Positions 8,201 to 16,509 of a DNA stretch of 54,810 nt are shown piece by piece. This DNA comes from an uncultured Candidatus Poseidoniales archaeon (GTDB lineage Archaea > Thermoplasmatota > Poseidoniia > Poseidoniales > Poseidoniaceae), in assembly GCA_905182715.1 (NCBI GenBank), contig CAJJCP010000026.1:1-54810 (forward strand), given 5' to 3'. The position numbers and the translations under genes are program-made. Position 1 is the stretch's first letter, and every line of letters begins with the position of its first letter. The notes beneath the pieces were generated by a model, which saw only the letters and a program-made list of their open reading frames with translations, did no database searches and was not told the DNA's origin.

Positions 8201-10993
8201 ATGAATTCGAGAAAACAATTGGTTTGCCTTTTCGTGTTACTCGGGTTTGTTTTGCCAAGTTTTGCCGCAGTTGTATCTGCTCAACACGCTTCTGAAGACC
8301 AAAATTACACTATGCCACACACAGGTTCAGATTTTCCTGTTGGTTGGGAGGATGTTTCCTACGGTTCTTTCCCTCCCAATCAATTTCGTCTTCTTTATCC
8401 TGCAATGAGTGACGGTGAAAGTACTGAAATGGCGGGGAATGGTCCTTTTCCACATATCCAATTTTTCATTGATTCCGGGGAGTCTTTCGACTCCTACATG
8501 GATTTCACGGCACGCTTAGTGGAGCGTGGATTCATCGTTGCTGTTCATCGACAATCGTATGATTCAACCGAGTTCGCTGAAATCATCGAGCAAACCGTTG
8601 ATGTGAATGTCCGTCTTCAAGAATTAAATAATTCGAGTTCAGGTCCGATTACGGGTTCGTTTGGTCAGTTTGACCTCACACATTGGGGATTTGGGGGGCA
8701 TGGAGTTGGTGCAGCAGGAGCCTACGGGGCGTATCCGTATTGGATGAATTCCACTTTACATGAGAGTATACAACCCCCACGTGCACTCTTTGGGCTCGGA
8801 GTTGATTTCGAGGAATGGGACGGCCAACATTGGGATGATTTTGCTCTTTCGACTTGGATTCATTCGCCGGCATCACCTGCAGCAGCCTTGTTTCTGACCG
8901 GCTCTGCTGACGAGGTTGCTCCATCACTCGATGTGGAGGCAGTACTCACTCAAGGCGACGGTCTCGGTTGGCAAATCATGCAAGTCATTGGAGCGAATCA
9001 CTACCAATATCAGGACTCAACCTCTTTCTTGGAAGGGTTCAATGACGGTGATGCAACCATGACGCAGGATGAGCAAAACTCCATTTCCGCGGAACATGTT
9101 AATGCATACCTCGACCTCACTCTACGGGGTTCCCATGAGCATTTCCGTGAAGCGTTTAATCGCCCACTTGGTCCTCATGTTGTCAGCGATACTGACGCCT
9201 ATATTGTCGAGGACCTTCTTGACAGTTCTTTCTTACTGGTCAATCACACATCAATTACCCCGAACGATAATTTTACCTTTGGGCCACAAATCACGGTGAA
9301 TTCATTTGTAAATTGGACATTGAGGGATGGTCGGACATACGGCGAATTACCGAGTGGTTGGGACCTTGACATTGAATGCCGAGTATTGGGGATGAACATG
9401 ACTGCAGGATTTTTCGATGCGAATGGAACAGCACGTTGTCTCTTCCCAATGCAAGATGTGCCTCCAGGACCTCACACGATGCAAATACGAATATTTGTCG
9501 AGGGTGCGGCATCTACGGTTGAATTCGATTTTGTCCGGACAGATGCGCCACTGGTGCTCACAATTCCAGTTCCAATTCTTCAAGTGGAACAACGAGGAAG
9601 TACACATGTCGATGCATCTCTTTTTGGATATGACCCTGATGGTCAAGAGGTTTTCATCCAAGCGGCAGAACTTGCTGGCAGCTCGTCTTCTGACTTTTCA
9701 TTCACTGTTGACCAAGATCAACATGGCTTAACATTGAATCATATTGTGACGGGTGAAGAAATCGATGGTGCAGAACTCCAAATCACTCTTCGAGCAGATG
9801 GAAATGGTGTCATCGATGAAGCTGTTACCACAGCGACGATACTGATTATCCCTGTCGATGACCCAGCGGTTAAAACAGCAGATGTACCAATGCAAAATAT
9901 GATTGAGGATGGAGAGCAAGTTCTGCTGAATCTTTCAGATTATGTGCAAGACCCGGAAGGTGAAATGCTGTTTGCTACAATCGGCGGGGAGATGAATGGG
10001 GCGTATGGTCCAGTTTCTTTCGCCATCGCAAATGGTCAAATTACCTTGACTCCTCTACCGAACAGCAACGGAGCTGCCGTGATTCATCTCCTTGTTGGCG
10101 ACGGTACGACTCTGCCGGTCGAGTTAGATATTCCACTGTATGTTGAGCCAGTCAATGATGCCATCATCATCAATGAAACGGCCTGGACGTTGACCATTTC
10201 CGAAGACGAGAGTTTGTATCTCAATCTTTCCGATCTTGGCTGGGATTTAGATGGTGATAATCTCTTTTGGACCATTAACAGCAGTTCACAATCAGTGAGT
10301 GTTCTTCGTTCCTTTTCGCAATTCATCATCACACCGATTTTGGATTACTCCGGATTTGACGATTTGACTACAATCAATGTTACCGATGGAACGCTCATTG
10401 TGATGCAGACGTTGCAGATTACCGTCACTCCATCGCCGGATGCTCCCATTTTGACGCTCCGTGAATTAAACCTTATCGATTCGACTGCCGGAAGTCTTCA
10501 ATGGTGGGTCTACGATGCGGACGGAGTCATCCCATCGGGTACAGAAGTTCAGGTGAATGGAACCGTGATTGAAAACCTCACACATTCTTGTGTCTTTGAC
10601 CCGTTGGATTCAACCAATCGTTGCCTCTCAATGTTACCGTTCCCAGCATTTCAGAATGGAACTGTCGAAGTTCGTGTTTCGGTCTTCGATGAAGAAATAG
10701 GCGCTAGCACTGTCGCCTATATCTCGATTAATATGTCTCCTTCTCAACCCGCACCGACGACCACGACATCAGAATCAGATGGCTTTGATATGCTCAGTGC
10801 AAACCTACTGGCCACGCTGAGTTTGGTCGTTCTCATCATTTTAATCAGTACTATTGCTTTTCTTCGGAAAGGAACGAAAACTTATCCAGAATTACCGGTT
10901 GTTGAAGTTGAAGTTGAAGACGAACCTGAAGACGAACAAAATGATGCCCCTTTAGGTGGCGGTTTATTGGCTCGAGCATCACAAAAAAAGTAA
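8201..10993 (+). CDS. Secreted alpha/beta-hydrolase-fold protein with cadherin-like repeats and C-terminal anchor
   Basis: 930 residues. A signal peptide is clear (QLVCLFVLLGFVLPSFAAVV, cleavage near AQH). Residues about 40-320 look like a dienelactone/PAF-acetylhydrolase-type alpha/beta hydrolase: HIQFFIDSGESFDSYMDFTA, the nucleophile-elbow region THWGFGGHGVGAAGAYG, an Asp in LTGSADEVAPS and a His in IGANHYQY. The elbow has Gly where GxSxG hydrolases have Ser, so the classical nucleophile appears missing. Residues about 440-770 hold tandem cadherin-like domains marked by DPDGQE, DPEGEM and DLDGDN. A membrane span near 865-885 (LLATLSLVVLIILISTIAFL) and an acidic tail follow. Expected to face the cell exterior. 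Substrate unknown. Confidence 0.82.
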   Translation: MNSRKQLVCLFVLLGFVLPSFAAVVSAQHASEDQNYTMPHTGSDFPVGWEDVSYGSFPPNQFRLLYPAMSDGESTEMAGNGPFPHIQFFIDSGESFDSYMDFTARLVERGFIVAVHRQSYDSTEFAEIIEQTVDVNVRLQELNNSSSGPITGSFGQFDLTHWGFGGHGVGAAGAYGAYPYWMNSTLHESIQPPRALFGLGVDFEEWDGQHWDDFALSTWIHSPASPAAALFLTGSADEVAPSLDVEAVLTQGDGLGWQIMQVIGANHYQYQDSTSFLEGFNDGDATMTQDEQNSISAEHVNAYLDLTLRGSHEHFREAFNRPLGPHVVSDTDAYIVEDLLDSSFLLVNHTSITPNDNFTFGPQITVNSFVNWTLRDGRTYGELPSGWDLDIECRVLGMNMTAGFFDANGTARCLFPMQDVPPGPHTMQIRIFVEGAASTVEFDFVRTDAPLVLTIPVPILQVEQRGSTHVDASLFGYDPDGQEVFIQAAELAGSSSSDFSFTVDQDQHGLTLNHIVTGEEIDGAELQITLRADGNGVIDEAVTTATILIIPVDDPAVKTADVPMQNMIEDGEQVLLNLSDYVQDPEGEMLFATIGGEMNGAYGPVSFAIANGQITLTPLPNSNGAAVIHLLVGDGTTLPVELDIPLYVEPVNDAIIINETAWTLTISEDESLYLNLSDLGWDLDGDNLFWTINSSSQSVSVLRSFSQFIITPILDYSGFDDLTTINVTDGTLIVMQTLQITVTPSPDAPILTLRELNLIDSTAGSLQWWVYDADGVIPSGTEVQVNGTVIENLTHSCVFDPLDSTNRCLSMLPFPAFQNGTVEVRVSVFDEEIGASTVAYISINMSPSQPAPTTTTSESDGFDMLSANLLATLSLVVLIILISTIAFLRKGTKTYPELPVVEVEVEDEPEDEQNDAPLGGGLLARASQKK

Positions 10994-10994
10994 C

Positions 10995-12557
10995 TTAGAG
11001 TGGAATGTTTCCGTGCTTTTTAGGAGGGCTCCACTGCCTTTTGGATTGGAGAATGTTGAGTGCCCGACACAGCCTTAGACGGCTTTCGCTCGGTTCAATT
11101 ACATCATCGAGCCATCCGTTTCGAGCAGCCACATAGGGGTCTCCAAATTTGGCCTTATACTCTGAAATCAAGCGTTGTCGAGTTTCTTCTTTTTTGCCCT
11201 CAGGTGCTTTAGCAATTTCAGTTCGATGGATGACATTGACTGCTCCTTCCGCACCCATCACTGCGAGTTCAGCAGTTGGCCATGCGATGTTGTAATCACT
11301 TTGCAAATGCTTGCAAGACATGGCCAAATATGCTCCGCCGTATGCCTTTCGAGTTACAAGAGTGAGTTTAGGGACCGTCGCTTCTGCATATGCAAACAAG
11401 AGTTTGGCTCCATGACGAATAATTCCACCCCATTCTTGTACAACTCCTGGTAAAAACCCAGGTACATCTTCAAAGGTAACTAATGGGATGTTGAATGAGT
11501 CACACGTTCGGATAAAGCGCGCAGCCTTGATCGATGCGTCGATGTCCAAGCATCCAGCCAGTACCTTTGGCTGATTACCTACGACGCCAATTGTTTTACC
11601 TTCTAAGCGTGCAAAACCGATGATAATGTTATCTGCATATGCTTCAAACAGTTCCAAGAAGATACCATCATCCACAATTTCTTCAACCACTTTGACCATG
11701 TCATACGGTTTATTTGGATTATCTGGTACCAGTGTTTGCAATTCGGTGTTTAATCGCTCAGCAGGGTCAGCTGTTTCTTCACGAGGCGGGTCGGCCATGT
11801 TGTGATCGGGTAAATACGAAAGGATTTCAGAAGCCAAACTGCAAGCATCTTCTTCATCATCAGCAATCAAACAAGCAATTCCAGAACGCGATGCATGAAG
11901 TGTTGCCCCTCCAAGTCCTGCCGCATCAATTTCACCTTCGAGAACTTCAGGAGTTTCAAGTGGTGAAGAGAGGAACAATTGTCCATGTTCTTCACCCAGG
12001 ATTGTGAAGTCTGCTAAACTTGCTGCAAGTGCAGATACACCAACGACTGGACCGAGAACCAAACTAATAATTGGCACACGGCCACTGCATTGGACTAATC
12101 GGTCGAGTAATTCACCGGTTCCGGCCAAAGCAGATATTCCATCATGAGCTCTTTGGCCACCGCCATCCCACATTCCGATAATTGGTGCTTTCACACGTTC
12201 TGCCATTTCGATAATTTTAGCGATCTTCTTGGCATGGATTTCACCCATGCTTCCTCCATGAACACTGAAGTCCTGTGCGAAACAGTAGATGCGTCGACCA
12301 TCGACTGTTCCATGGCCTGCGACAACACCGTCGCCAAGTGTGTGGTGGAGGAACATGCCATTATCGGTTGAGCGATGGGTTGCAAACGAGTCGATTTCAA
12401 TGAAAGAACCTTCATCGATAAGTAAACTGATTCTGTCACGCGCAGTACCTCTACCGCTGGTGCGTATTGCTTCTTGACGCTTCAATCCACCACCGAGACG
12501 AGCTTGCTCACGCTTGTATTGGAGTTCCTCGAGGCGTTCACTCGAATTCCCTGTCAT
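10995..12557 (-). CDS. Acyl-CoA carboxylase/decarboxylase carboxyltransferase subunit
   Basis: 520 residues from ATG at 12557, preceded by GGTGGAGAAGAT; an upstream in-frame start at 12641 would overlap gatD and lacks support. The crotonase-like carboxyltransferase fold has its two halves: N-terminal (RDRISLLIDEGSFIEIDSFA, HGGSMGEIHAKKIAKIIEMA, GGGQRAHDGISALAGTGELL) and C-terminal (TFEDVPGFLPGVVQEWGGII, TRKAYGGAYLAMSCKHLQSD). The family moves carboxyl from biotin to acetyl- or propionyl-CoA, or the reverse in methylmalonyl-CoA decarboxylases. The WDGGGQRAHDG segment replaces the more usual DSGGARIQEG, so substrate choice is unclear. No biotin carboxylase or biotin carrier gene is in the window. 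It follows gatD by 37 bases. Confidence 0.92.
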   Translation of the reverse strand: MTGNSSERLEELQYKREQARLGGGLKRQEAIRTSGRGTARDRISLLIDEGSFIEIDSFATHRSTDNGMFLHHTLGDGVVAGHGTVDGRRIYCFAQDFSVHGGSMGEIHAKKIAKIIEMAERVKAPIIGMWDGGGQRAHDGISALAGTGELLDRLVQCSGRVPIISLVLGPVVGVSALAASLADFTILGEEHGQLFLSSPLETPEVLEGEIDAAGLGGATLHASRSGIACLIADDEEDACSLASEILSYLPDHNMADPPREETADPAERLNTELQTLVPDNPNKPYDMVKVVEEIVDDGIFLELFEAYADNIIIGFARLEGKTIGVVGNQPKVLAGCLDIDASIKAARFIRTCDSFNIPLVTFEDVPGFLPGVVQEWGGIIRHGAKLLFAYAEATVPKLTLVTRKAYGGAYLAMSCKHLQSDYNIAWPTAELAVMGAEGAVNVIHRTEIAKAPEGKKEETRQRLISEYKAKFGDPYVAARNGWLDDVIEPSESRLRLCRALNILQSKRQWSPPKKHGNIPL

Positions 12558-12594
12558 ATCTTCTCCACCTCTTCTCGGTTTTTCATTCAAGCGC

Positions 12595-13950
12595 TCATGA
12601 ACGAAGTAAATTATTCCCTTCTCCACAAAGGTTTGAAGCAATTGCCTCTTTGATTTTCATCCCGTTTGAAAGAGCCCAGTGAACCTTGACTACAACGGTT
12701 TCTGGTGCTGCTACGCTACCGTGTCCAAGGATTCCCATTTCCATTTGCTTACGCCCTTTCGAGTATACATTCATATCGACTGGTCCATGTATGCATTGAT
12801 TTGTTACAACAACAGGAATTTCTCGATTAATACAGCGTGTAAGGGCGCGCCAAAGTTTAGTATTTTCAGGAGCATCCTTGGCAGGGTCGTCAATTGGTAG
12901 GTGGCCTAGGCCAGTGCCTTGAATGATCACTGCCTGTACACCGGTCAACACAATGGCTTCAATTTCCTCTGAGTGAAGCCAAGGTCCTGCAACAAACTGT
13001 GCAATTCGAACACTTGTTTCATACATCGTAGGCCGTTGACAGACCGGGCGCGATGACTTTTCATTGAGCGTTGTTTGGTATCGCTCATCCAGTGCATGAG
13101 AGCACGTACCATTGTCAATTGTGATGTTGGCCAGTGCTTCACAATTGACTGGCTTGAATGCATCACGGCGGGATGAATGTAATTTGCGAACACCTATTCC
13201 TGGATAGACTGCACACGCTCCATCGTTATTGGTAGCATGCATGACAACAACGACTCCATCACCAGCATCTCCACATGGCGCAGGCGCATTGGCAGCCCAG
13301 TGAACGGCAGAAAGTAAATTTTCAGTTGCATCAGATGAACCTCGGTCTGATGAGCGCTGTGAGCCAACGAACACAATCGGGCCGGGAGGAGTTTCACCTT
13401 TTCCACCCCAAGCAAAACTCAAAGCTGCTGAAGAAAGATGCAATGTGTCTGTACCATGCGTAACTACAACTCCGTCACAACCGTCTTCAAATGCTTGCTT
13501 TGATGCTTGAATGATGGCATTCCAGTGTTGTGGACGGATGTCGTCGCTGAACATATTGCCAAGTTTGACTGCTTCAATATTTGCAAGTTCAGAGAGTTCA
13601 GGTAAAGCAGCAATCAATTCTTCAGGTTCAAATCGGGCAACAACCGCTCCAGTTGCATAGTCGACTTTGGATGCAATTGTGCCACCTGTGTGGAGAATGC
13701 GCACCCGCGGGAGTGAGGTATCGGGCGTTATTGCGGAGGGAGTGGCAGCATTGGGTAGGTTCTGCGTCCCGAGAATCTCAATTGAAACGACATCTTCCAG
13801 TGGATAATTTGCGTTATATCCATTTACAAGTTTAACCGATACATGGTTCTTGGCTGCTGGGTGAAGGACAACGCCTTCAATGGTTGTCAGGCCGTTGTGG
13901 CTGTTGACCTCGACTTTTACCCGTTGGCCAGCAGTAGGAGCATCAACCAT
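12595..13950 (-). CDS. gatD: Glutamyl-tRNA(Gln) amidotransferase subunit D
   Basis: 451 residues from ATG at 13950, preceded by GGAG in TGTGGAGAATAC; an ATG at 13995 is less likely. GatD with GatE converts Glu-tRNA(Gln) to Gln-tRNA(Gln) in archaea. The N-terminal beta-barrel domain is visible (GQRVKVEVNSHNGLTTIEGV). Next come the L-asparaginase-type motifs ILHTGGTIASKVDYATGAVV (first catalytic Thr) and GVVVTHGTDTLHLSSAALSF (Thr-Asp pair). A conserved FVGSQRSSDRGSSDATENLL and the C-terminal domain (IPVVVTNQCIHGPVDMNVYS) follow. Length fits the family. GatD is archaeal-specific, one of the firmest taxonomic signals here. GatE is not in the window. Confidence 0.95.
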   Translation of the reverse strand: MVDAPTAGQRVKVEVNSHNGLTTIEGVVLHPAAKNHVSVKLVNGYNANYPLEDVVSIEILGTQNLPNAATPSAITPDTSLPRVRILHTGGTIASKVDYATGAVVARFEPEELIAALPELSELANIEAVKLGNMFSDDIRPQHWNAIIQASKQAFEDGCDGVVVTHGTDTLHLSSAALSFAWGGKGETPPGPIVFVGSQRSSDRGSSDATENLLSAVHWAANAPAPCGDAGDGVVVVMHATNNDGACAVYPGIGVRKLHSSRRDAFKPVNCEALANITIDNGTCSHALDERYQTTLNEKSSRPVCQRPTMYETSVRIAQFVAGPWLHSEEIEAIVLTGVQAVIIQGTGLGHLPIDDPAKDAPENTKLWRALTRCINREIPVVVTNQCIHGPVDMNVYSKGRKQMEMGILGHGSVAAPETVVVKVHWALSNGMKIKEAIASNLCGEGNNLLRS

Positions 13951-14034
13951 GTATTCTCCACACGCCGAGAGCACATCAACAGTTCGCAACATCAAAGGTG
14001 AAAAACGAACAGTTCTACCTTCTCAATGGATTGG

Positions 14035-14161
14035 TGCCGGGAGCGGGGCTCGAACCCGCGACCTTCGGATGTCTCAGACACCGCAAGGGGTTTGCACGTC
14101 ATACGATTGCCACGAGGGCTGCCCTATGAGTCCGACGCGCTACCAACTACGCCACCCCGGC
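14035..14161 (-). tRNA. tRNA-Met (CAT), elongator type, with 54-nt intron
   Basis: Exons are 14125-14161 and 14035-14070. The acceptor stem GCCGGGG pairs with TCCCGGC (one G-T pair), discriminator A at 14035. CCA is encoded at 14034-14032. The D arm is GCGTAGTTGGTAGCGC. The anticodon stem is TCGGA/TCCGA around the spliced loop CTCATAA. The anticodon is CAT, and the intron sits after position 37, the canonical archaeal site. The acceptor does not start with the AGC typical of archaeal initiator tRNA, so an elongator tRNA-Met is favoured; a tRNA-Ile2 with modified CAT cannot be excluded from sequence alone. Confidence 0.92.
14071..14124 (-). other. tRNA-Met intron with bulge-helix-bulge splice motif
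   Basis: 54 nt. On the gene strand the 5' exon ends CTCATA and the intron begins GGGCAG; the intron ends CTGAGAC and the 3' exon begins ATCCGA. Exon CTCA pairs with intron TGAG, a 4-bp helix. It is flanked by the 3-nt bulges TAG and ACA, each cut after its second base. The outer helix is GGA/TCC and the inner GGCA/TGTC with one G-T pair. This is the standard substrate of archaeal tRNA splicing endonuclease. Confidence 0.9.
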
Positions 14162-14230
14162 TTATCTCTCGCCTGTCGCGTTCCCCATTTCAACCATACG
14201 GCTGAAAAGTGATGTAACTTCACCGTAGCC

Positions 14231-14238
14231 TTCATGCA
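14231..14238 (+). promoter_or_regulatory. Weak TATA-like element before the 14260 membrane gene
   Basis: TTCATGCA is centred about 26 bases before the ATG at 14260, the same place as stronger TTCATA elements elsewhere in the window. This gene also has a GGAG ribosome binding site, so its start site may differ. Confidence 0.25.
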
Positions 14239-14259
14239 CTCTACACCTTAGGAGTAAGT

Positions 14260-15183
14260 ATGGTTGACCTCAATACTGCTATGTCCGCCGCTTCAGTCGA
14301 CCGCCAAAAAAGAGTGGCCGACGAGGGTAAAGAACGCATGAAGCGGCGCAGTGGCCGTGACCTTGGCATCGAGGCTTTCGATCCGGTCAAACACGTTTCC
14401 AAAGAAAAAGCAGAGACGGCGTCAATGTGGCTCGTCATTGTCTTTTCAGTCGTTGTGTCTTTGTTGATGCGATACGTGTTAATGCCACGAACTACAGTGG
14501 AGAAATCAGACATACTTTACCTGGCTCCTTTGTCAGCAATTTTCCTGATTCCGCAAATTCATCGTATGGTAATGCCAGCGAGTTTCAACGAGTTATACAC
14601 GAAAGGAACATGGTTCAAAGCCGGTTTCCTTCATACGTTCACTTTCTTAGCTATGGCCTTCCTGCTGGTGAATCCACCGTTGGGTGATATTGTTGCTCCG
14701 CAGTTAGCTGAAAAATGGGTTTTAGTACAAAATGAAGGCGATGAATTTAATTTTTCCAAAGGCGCAAGTGAATCCGGTACAATTACTTGGGAAGTTCAGC
14801 AAGATGCCAAATTGACTGGTGATATTTGGCTTCTTTTCGGATTGGCTGATAACGTGAATGTTGAAGGGGCGGAAGTTACCGTTCAGTTGACCAATAATGG
14901 CGGCGTATCCGAATTGGTAAGTGACGCAGACTTTTGGGCCGATAATTACGAAGTCATCTCAAATGCGACCGGGAACATTTCCGATACCAAATCCTCTTCC
15001 ATTCTTATGCCGCACGGGCAGTTAGATCAGGACTTTGCAATTCTTCTCGGTTCAAACCTCGCTGTAGGTGAGCATCGTATCACAGTGACAATTATCGAAC
15101 AAGGAGATCCTTGGGAAAACAGCCGTGTCTATACGTGGCTCTTGAAAGTCGTCGAACAACTTCCTGAAGTTTCTGCTTCATGA
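14260..15183 (+). CDS. Membrane protein with extracytoplasmic beta domain, unknown function
   Basis: 307 residues; GGAG precedes the ATG by five bases. The first about 55 residues are basic and soluble (DRQKRVADEGKERMKRRSGR). Hydrophobic spans are at about 57-75 (WLVIVFSVVVSLLMRYVLM), 84-98 (DILYLAPLSAIFLIPQ) and 125-142 (LHTFTFLAMAFLLVNPPLG). The C-terminal half is beta-rich and probably outside the cell (SESGTITWEVQQDAKLTGDI, VEGAEVTVQLTNNGGVSELV), with potential N-glycosylation sites (NATGN). No family is recognised. It lies alone on the plus strand between tRNA-Met and rfcS. Confidence 0.7.
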   Translation: MVDLNTAMSAASVDRQKRVADEGKERMKRRSGRDLGIEAFDPVKHVSKEKAETASMWLVIVFSVVVSLLMRYVLMPRTTVEKSDILYLAPLSAIFLIPQIHRMVMPASFNELYTKGTWFKAGFLHTFTFLAMAFLLVNPPLGDIVAPQLAEKWVLVQNEGDEFNFSKGASESGTITWEVQQDAKLTGDIWLLFGLADNVNVEGAEVTVQLTNNGGVSELVSDADFWADNYEVISNATGNISDTKSSSILMPHGQLDQDFAILLGSNLAVGEHRITVTIIEQGDPWENSRVYTWLLKVVEQLPEVSAS

Positions 15184-15354
15184 AAGTAAATCGCTGTGTG
15201 CCAATAAAATCGTGTTGAGTAGGCGACTAATCCTGTGAACATCACGCTGCTCTTGTGTTTGTTTTTGTAATTGTCTTTTTCGGAGCACATGAATCAAAGG
15301 GGCAACTGCTGTCCAACACATCAAGTCGAGGCATCGATTGGTAAAGGTCGTCAT
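15178..15354 (-). CDS. Possible small protein downstream of rfcS (weak)
   Basis: 58 codons from ATG at 15354, preceded by GGAAAG at five bases; the frame stays open up to the rfcS stop in the same frame (TTG start possible at 15402). The sequence contains a basic helical stretch (HVLRKRQLQKQTQEQRDVHR) and a hydrophobic end (RISRLLNTILLAHSDLLS). No family is recognised and chance openness is quite possible. The 3' end overlaps the opposite gene by six bases. Apart from this frame, 15184-15420 (237 bases) holds only a short GTGAAA tandem and T-rich stretches. Confidence 0.27.
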   Translation of the reverse strand: MTTFTNRCLDLMCWTAVAPLIHVLRKRQLQKQTQEQRDVHRISRLLNTILLAHSDLLS

Positions 15355-15400
15355 ATTCTTTCCGACGTCGTCAGCATGGAGTTCTTTTCCAACGCCCTTC

Positions 15401-15420
15401 AAGTGAAAGTGAAAGTGAAG
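15401..15420. repeat. Three tandem GTGAAA-type units after rfcS stop
   Basis: AAGTGAAAGTGAAAGTGAAG lies directly against the rfcS stop codon. On the rfcS strand it reads as a CTTTCA pyrimidine tract, which could assist transcription termination between the two convergent genes; that role is inference. Confidence 0.45.
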
Positions 15421-16376
15421 TTAAGTTCGCAAATGAATCACAAGACGTGCGGTGAGTGCATCCAATTGTATCTGCTCTCCACCGCCTTCAACCAAGCGGT
15501 AATCAACTTCAGCCATCCACTCAGTCATGTCGAGTTTAGCGTCTTCGGTGAGGAAATCGGCGGTGTACAATTCACGATGCAGTTGATTTACGAAATCAGT
15601 TCCTGCAAGACCATACTTATCCAAAAGTTCTCTCAGCCGCCTTCGTGCAGCGTGAAACCATCGTCTCGACAGGCCATGAGAAATTGATGCAATGATTCAG
15701 GAGGTGCTGTAGCTGAAGTTTCATAAATCAGTTCACGAGTTACTTTCATGTCCAATGCTGCTGCCACTTGAAGCCCAGTGATTGCTTTGCGCAGGTCGCC
15801 TTGTGAGATTCGAGTCAATGCCTCTCCAGCATCTTCCGCTAATTCTACCCCCTCTTCTTTGGCCACGTGATGGATTTGAGCATTCACATCGGTATCGGCG
15901 AGTGGTCGAAATCGGAATACAGCACAACGTGATTGGATCGGTTCAATAATTTTCGAAGAATAATTGCAAGACAAAATAAATCGGCATGTTTCGGCATATT
16001 GTTCCATAATTCGGCGCAGTGCGCCTTGTGCATCATTGGTCAAAGCGTCGGCTTCATCGAGAAAAATAATCTTGAATGAAGCACTGCCATAGGGAGCCGT
16101 TCGTGCGAATTGCTTAACTTTGGTACGTATGCTTTCCAATTTACGTTCATCGGATGCGTTCATCTCGAGTAGATTCCTGCGGTATTCCTCTCCAAAAACG
16201 TCCTTCGTTAACGCCATGGCTGCAGTTGTTTTCCCTGTTCCTGGCGGGCCAGCAAACAGTAAATGTGGAAACTCTTTCTTCTCAGAATAGATTGTCAAAC
16301 GCTGTACAACTGCTGCTTGACCTCGAATCTGGTTGACGGACTGAGGGCGGTGTCTTTCAACCCAAAGTTCGCTCAT
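15421..16376 (-). CDS. rfcS: Replication factor C small subunit (frame broken by one base)
   Basis: Start at ATG 16376 ([20 protein letters not shown]); an upstream start at 16409 is less typical. The AAA+ clamp loader subunit has Walker A ([15 protein letters not shown]), Walker B with DEAD ([13 protein letters not shown]), the SRC sensor ([16 protein letters not shown]) and sensor 2 ([14 protein letters not shown]). The first frame reads MACRDDGF and then stops at 15633. The C-terminal collar continues in another frame ([20 protein letters not shown], then REL..., [20 protein letters not shown]). One extra base in the A-run at 15655-15657 restores a 318-residue protein, the normal family length. 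It loads PCNA onto DNA together with the large subunit, which is not in the window. Confidence 0.93.
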
Positions 16377-16480
16377 GGGCGGGTGTCGTTGGCGAGCCTC
16401 CTTGAACATTCTCCTTTCATTTGAAGAGAAATCCGCTGAACATTTCAGCTCAACGTGAATTTCGGATTCTCAAATTGAGA

Positions 16481-16488
16481 TTCATACC
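16481..16488 (+). promoter_or_regulatory. Putative TATA-like promoter element of the giant surface gene
   Basis: TTCATACC is centred about 26 bases before the ATG at 16510, the distance expected between an archaeal TATA box and a start site at the ATG itself (leaderless mRNA). No ribosome binding site is seen before this ATG. Confidence 0.4.
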
Positions 16489-16509
16489 TGTGAAGGGAAA
16501 AGACAGTAT

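Noticed and set aside
12558-12641. Upstream start of the carboxyltransferase at 12641
   Set aside because: It would overlap gatD by 47 bases, the extension is unconserved in character, and a good ribosome binding site precedes the ATG at 12557.
15421-16376. rfcS as a pseudogene
   Set aside because: Both halves are fully conserved and a single base in a homopolymer restores normal length; sequence error explains it better.
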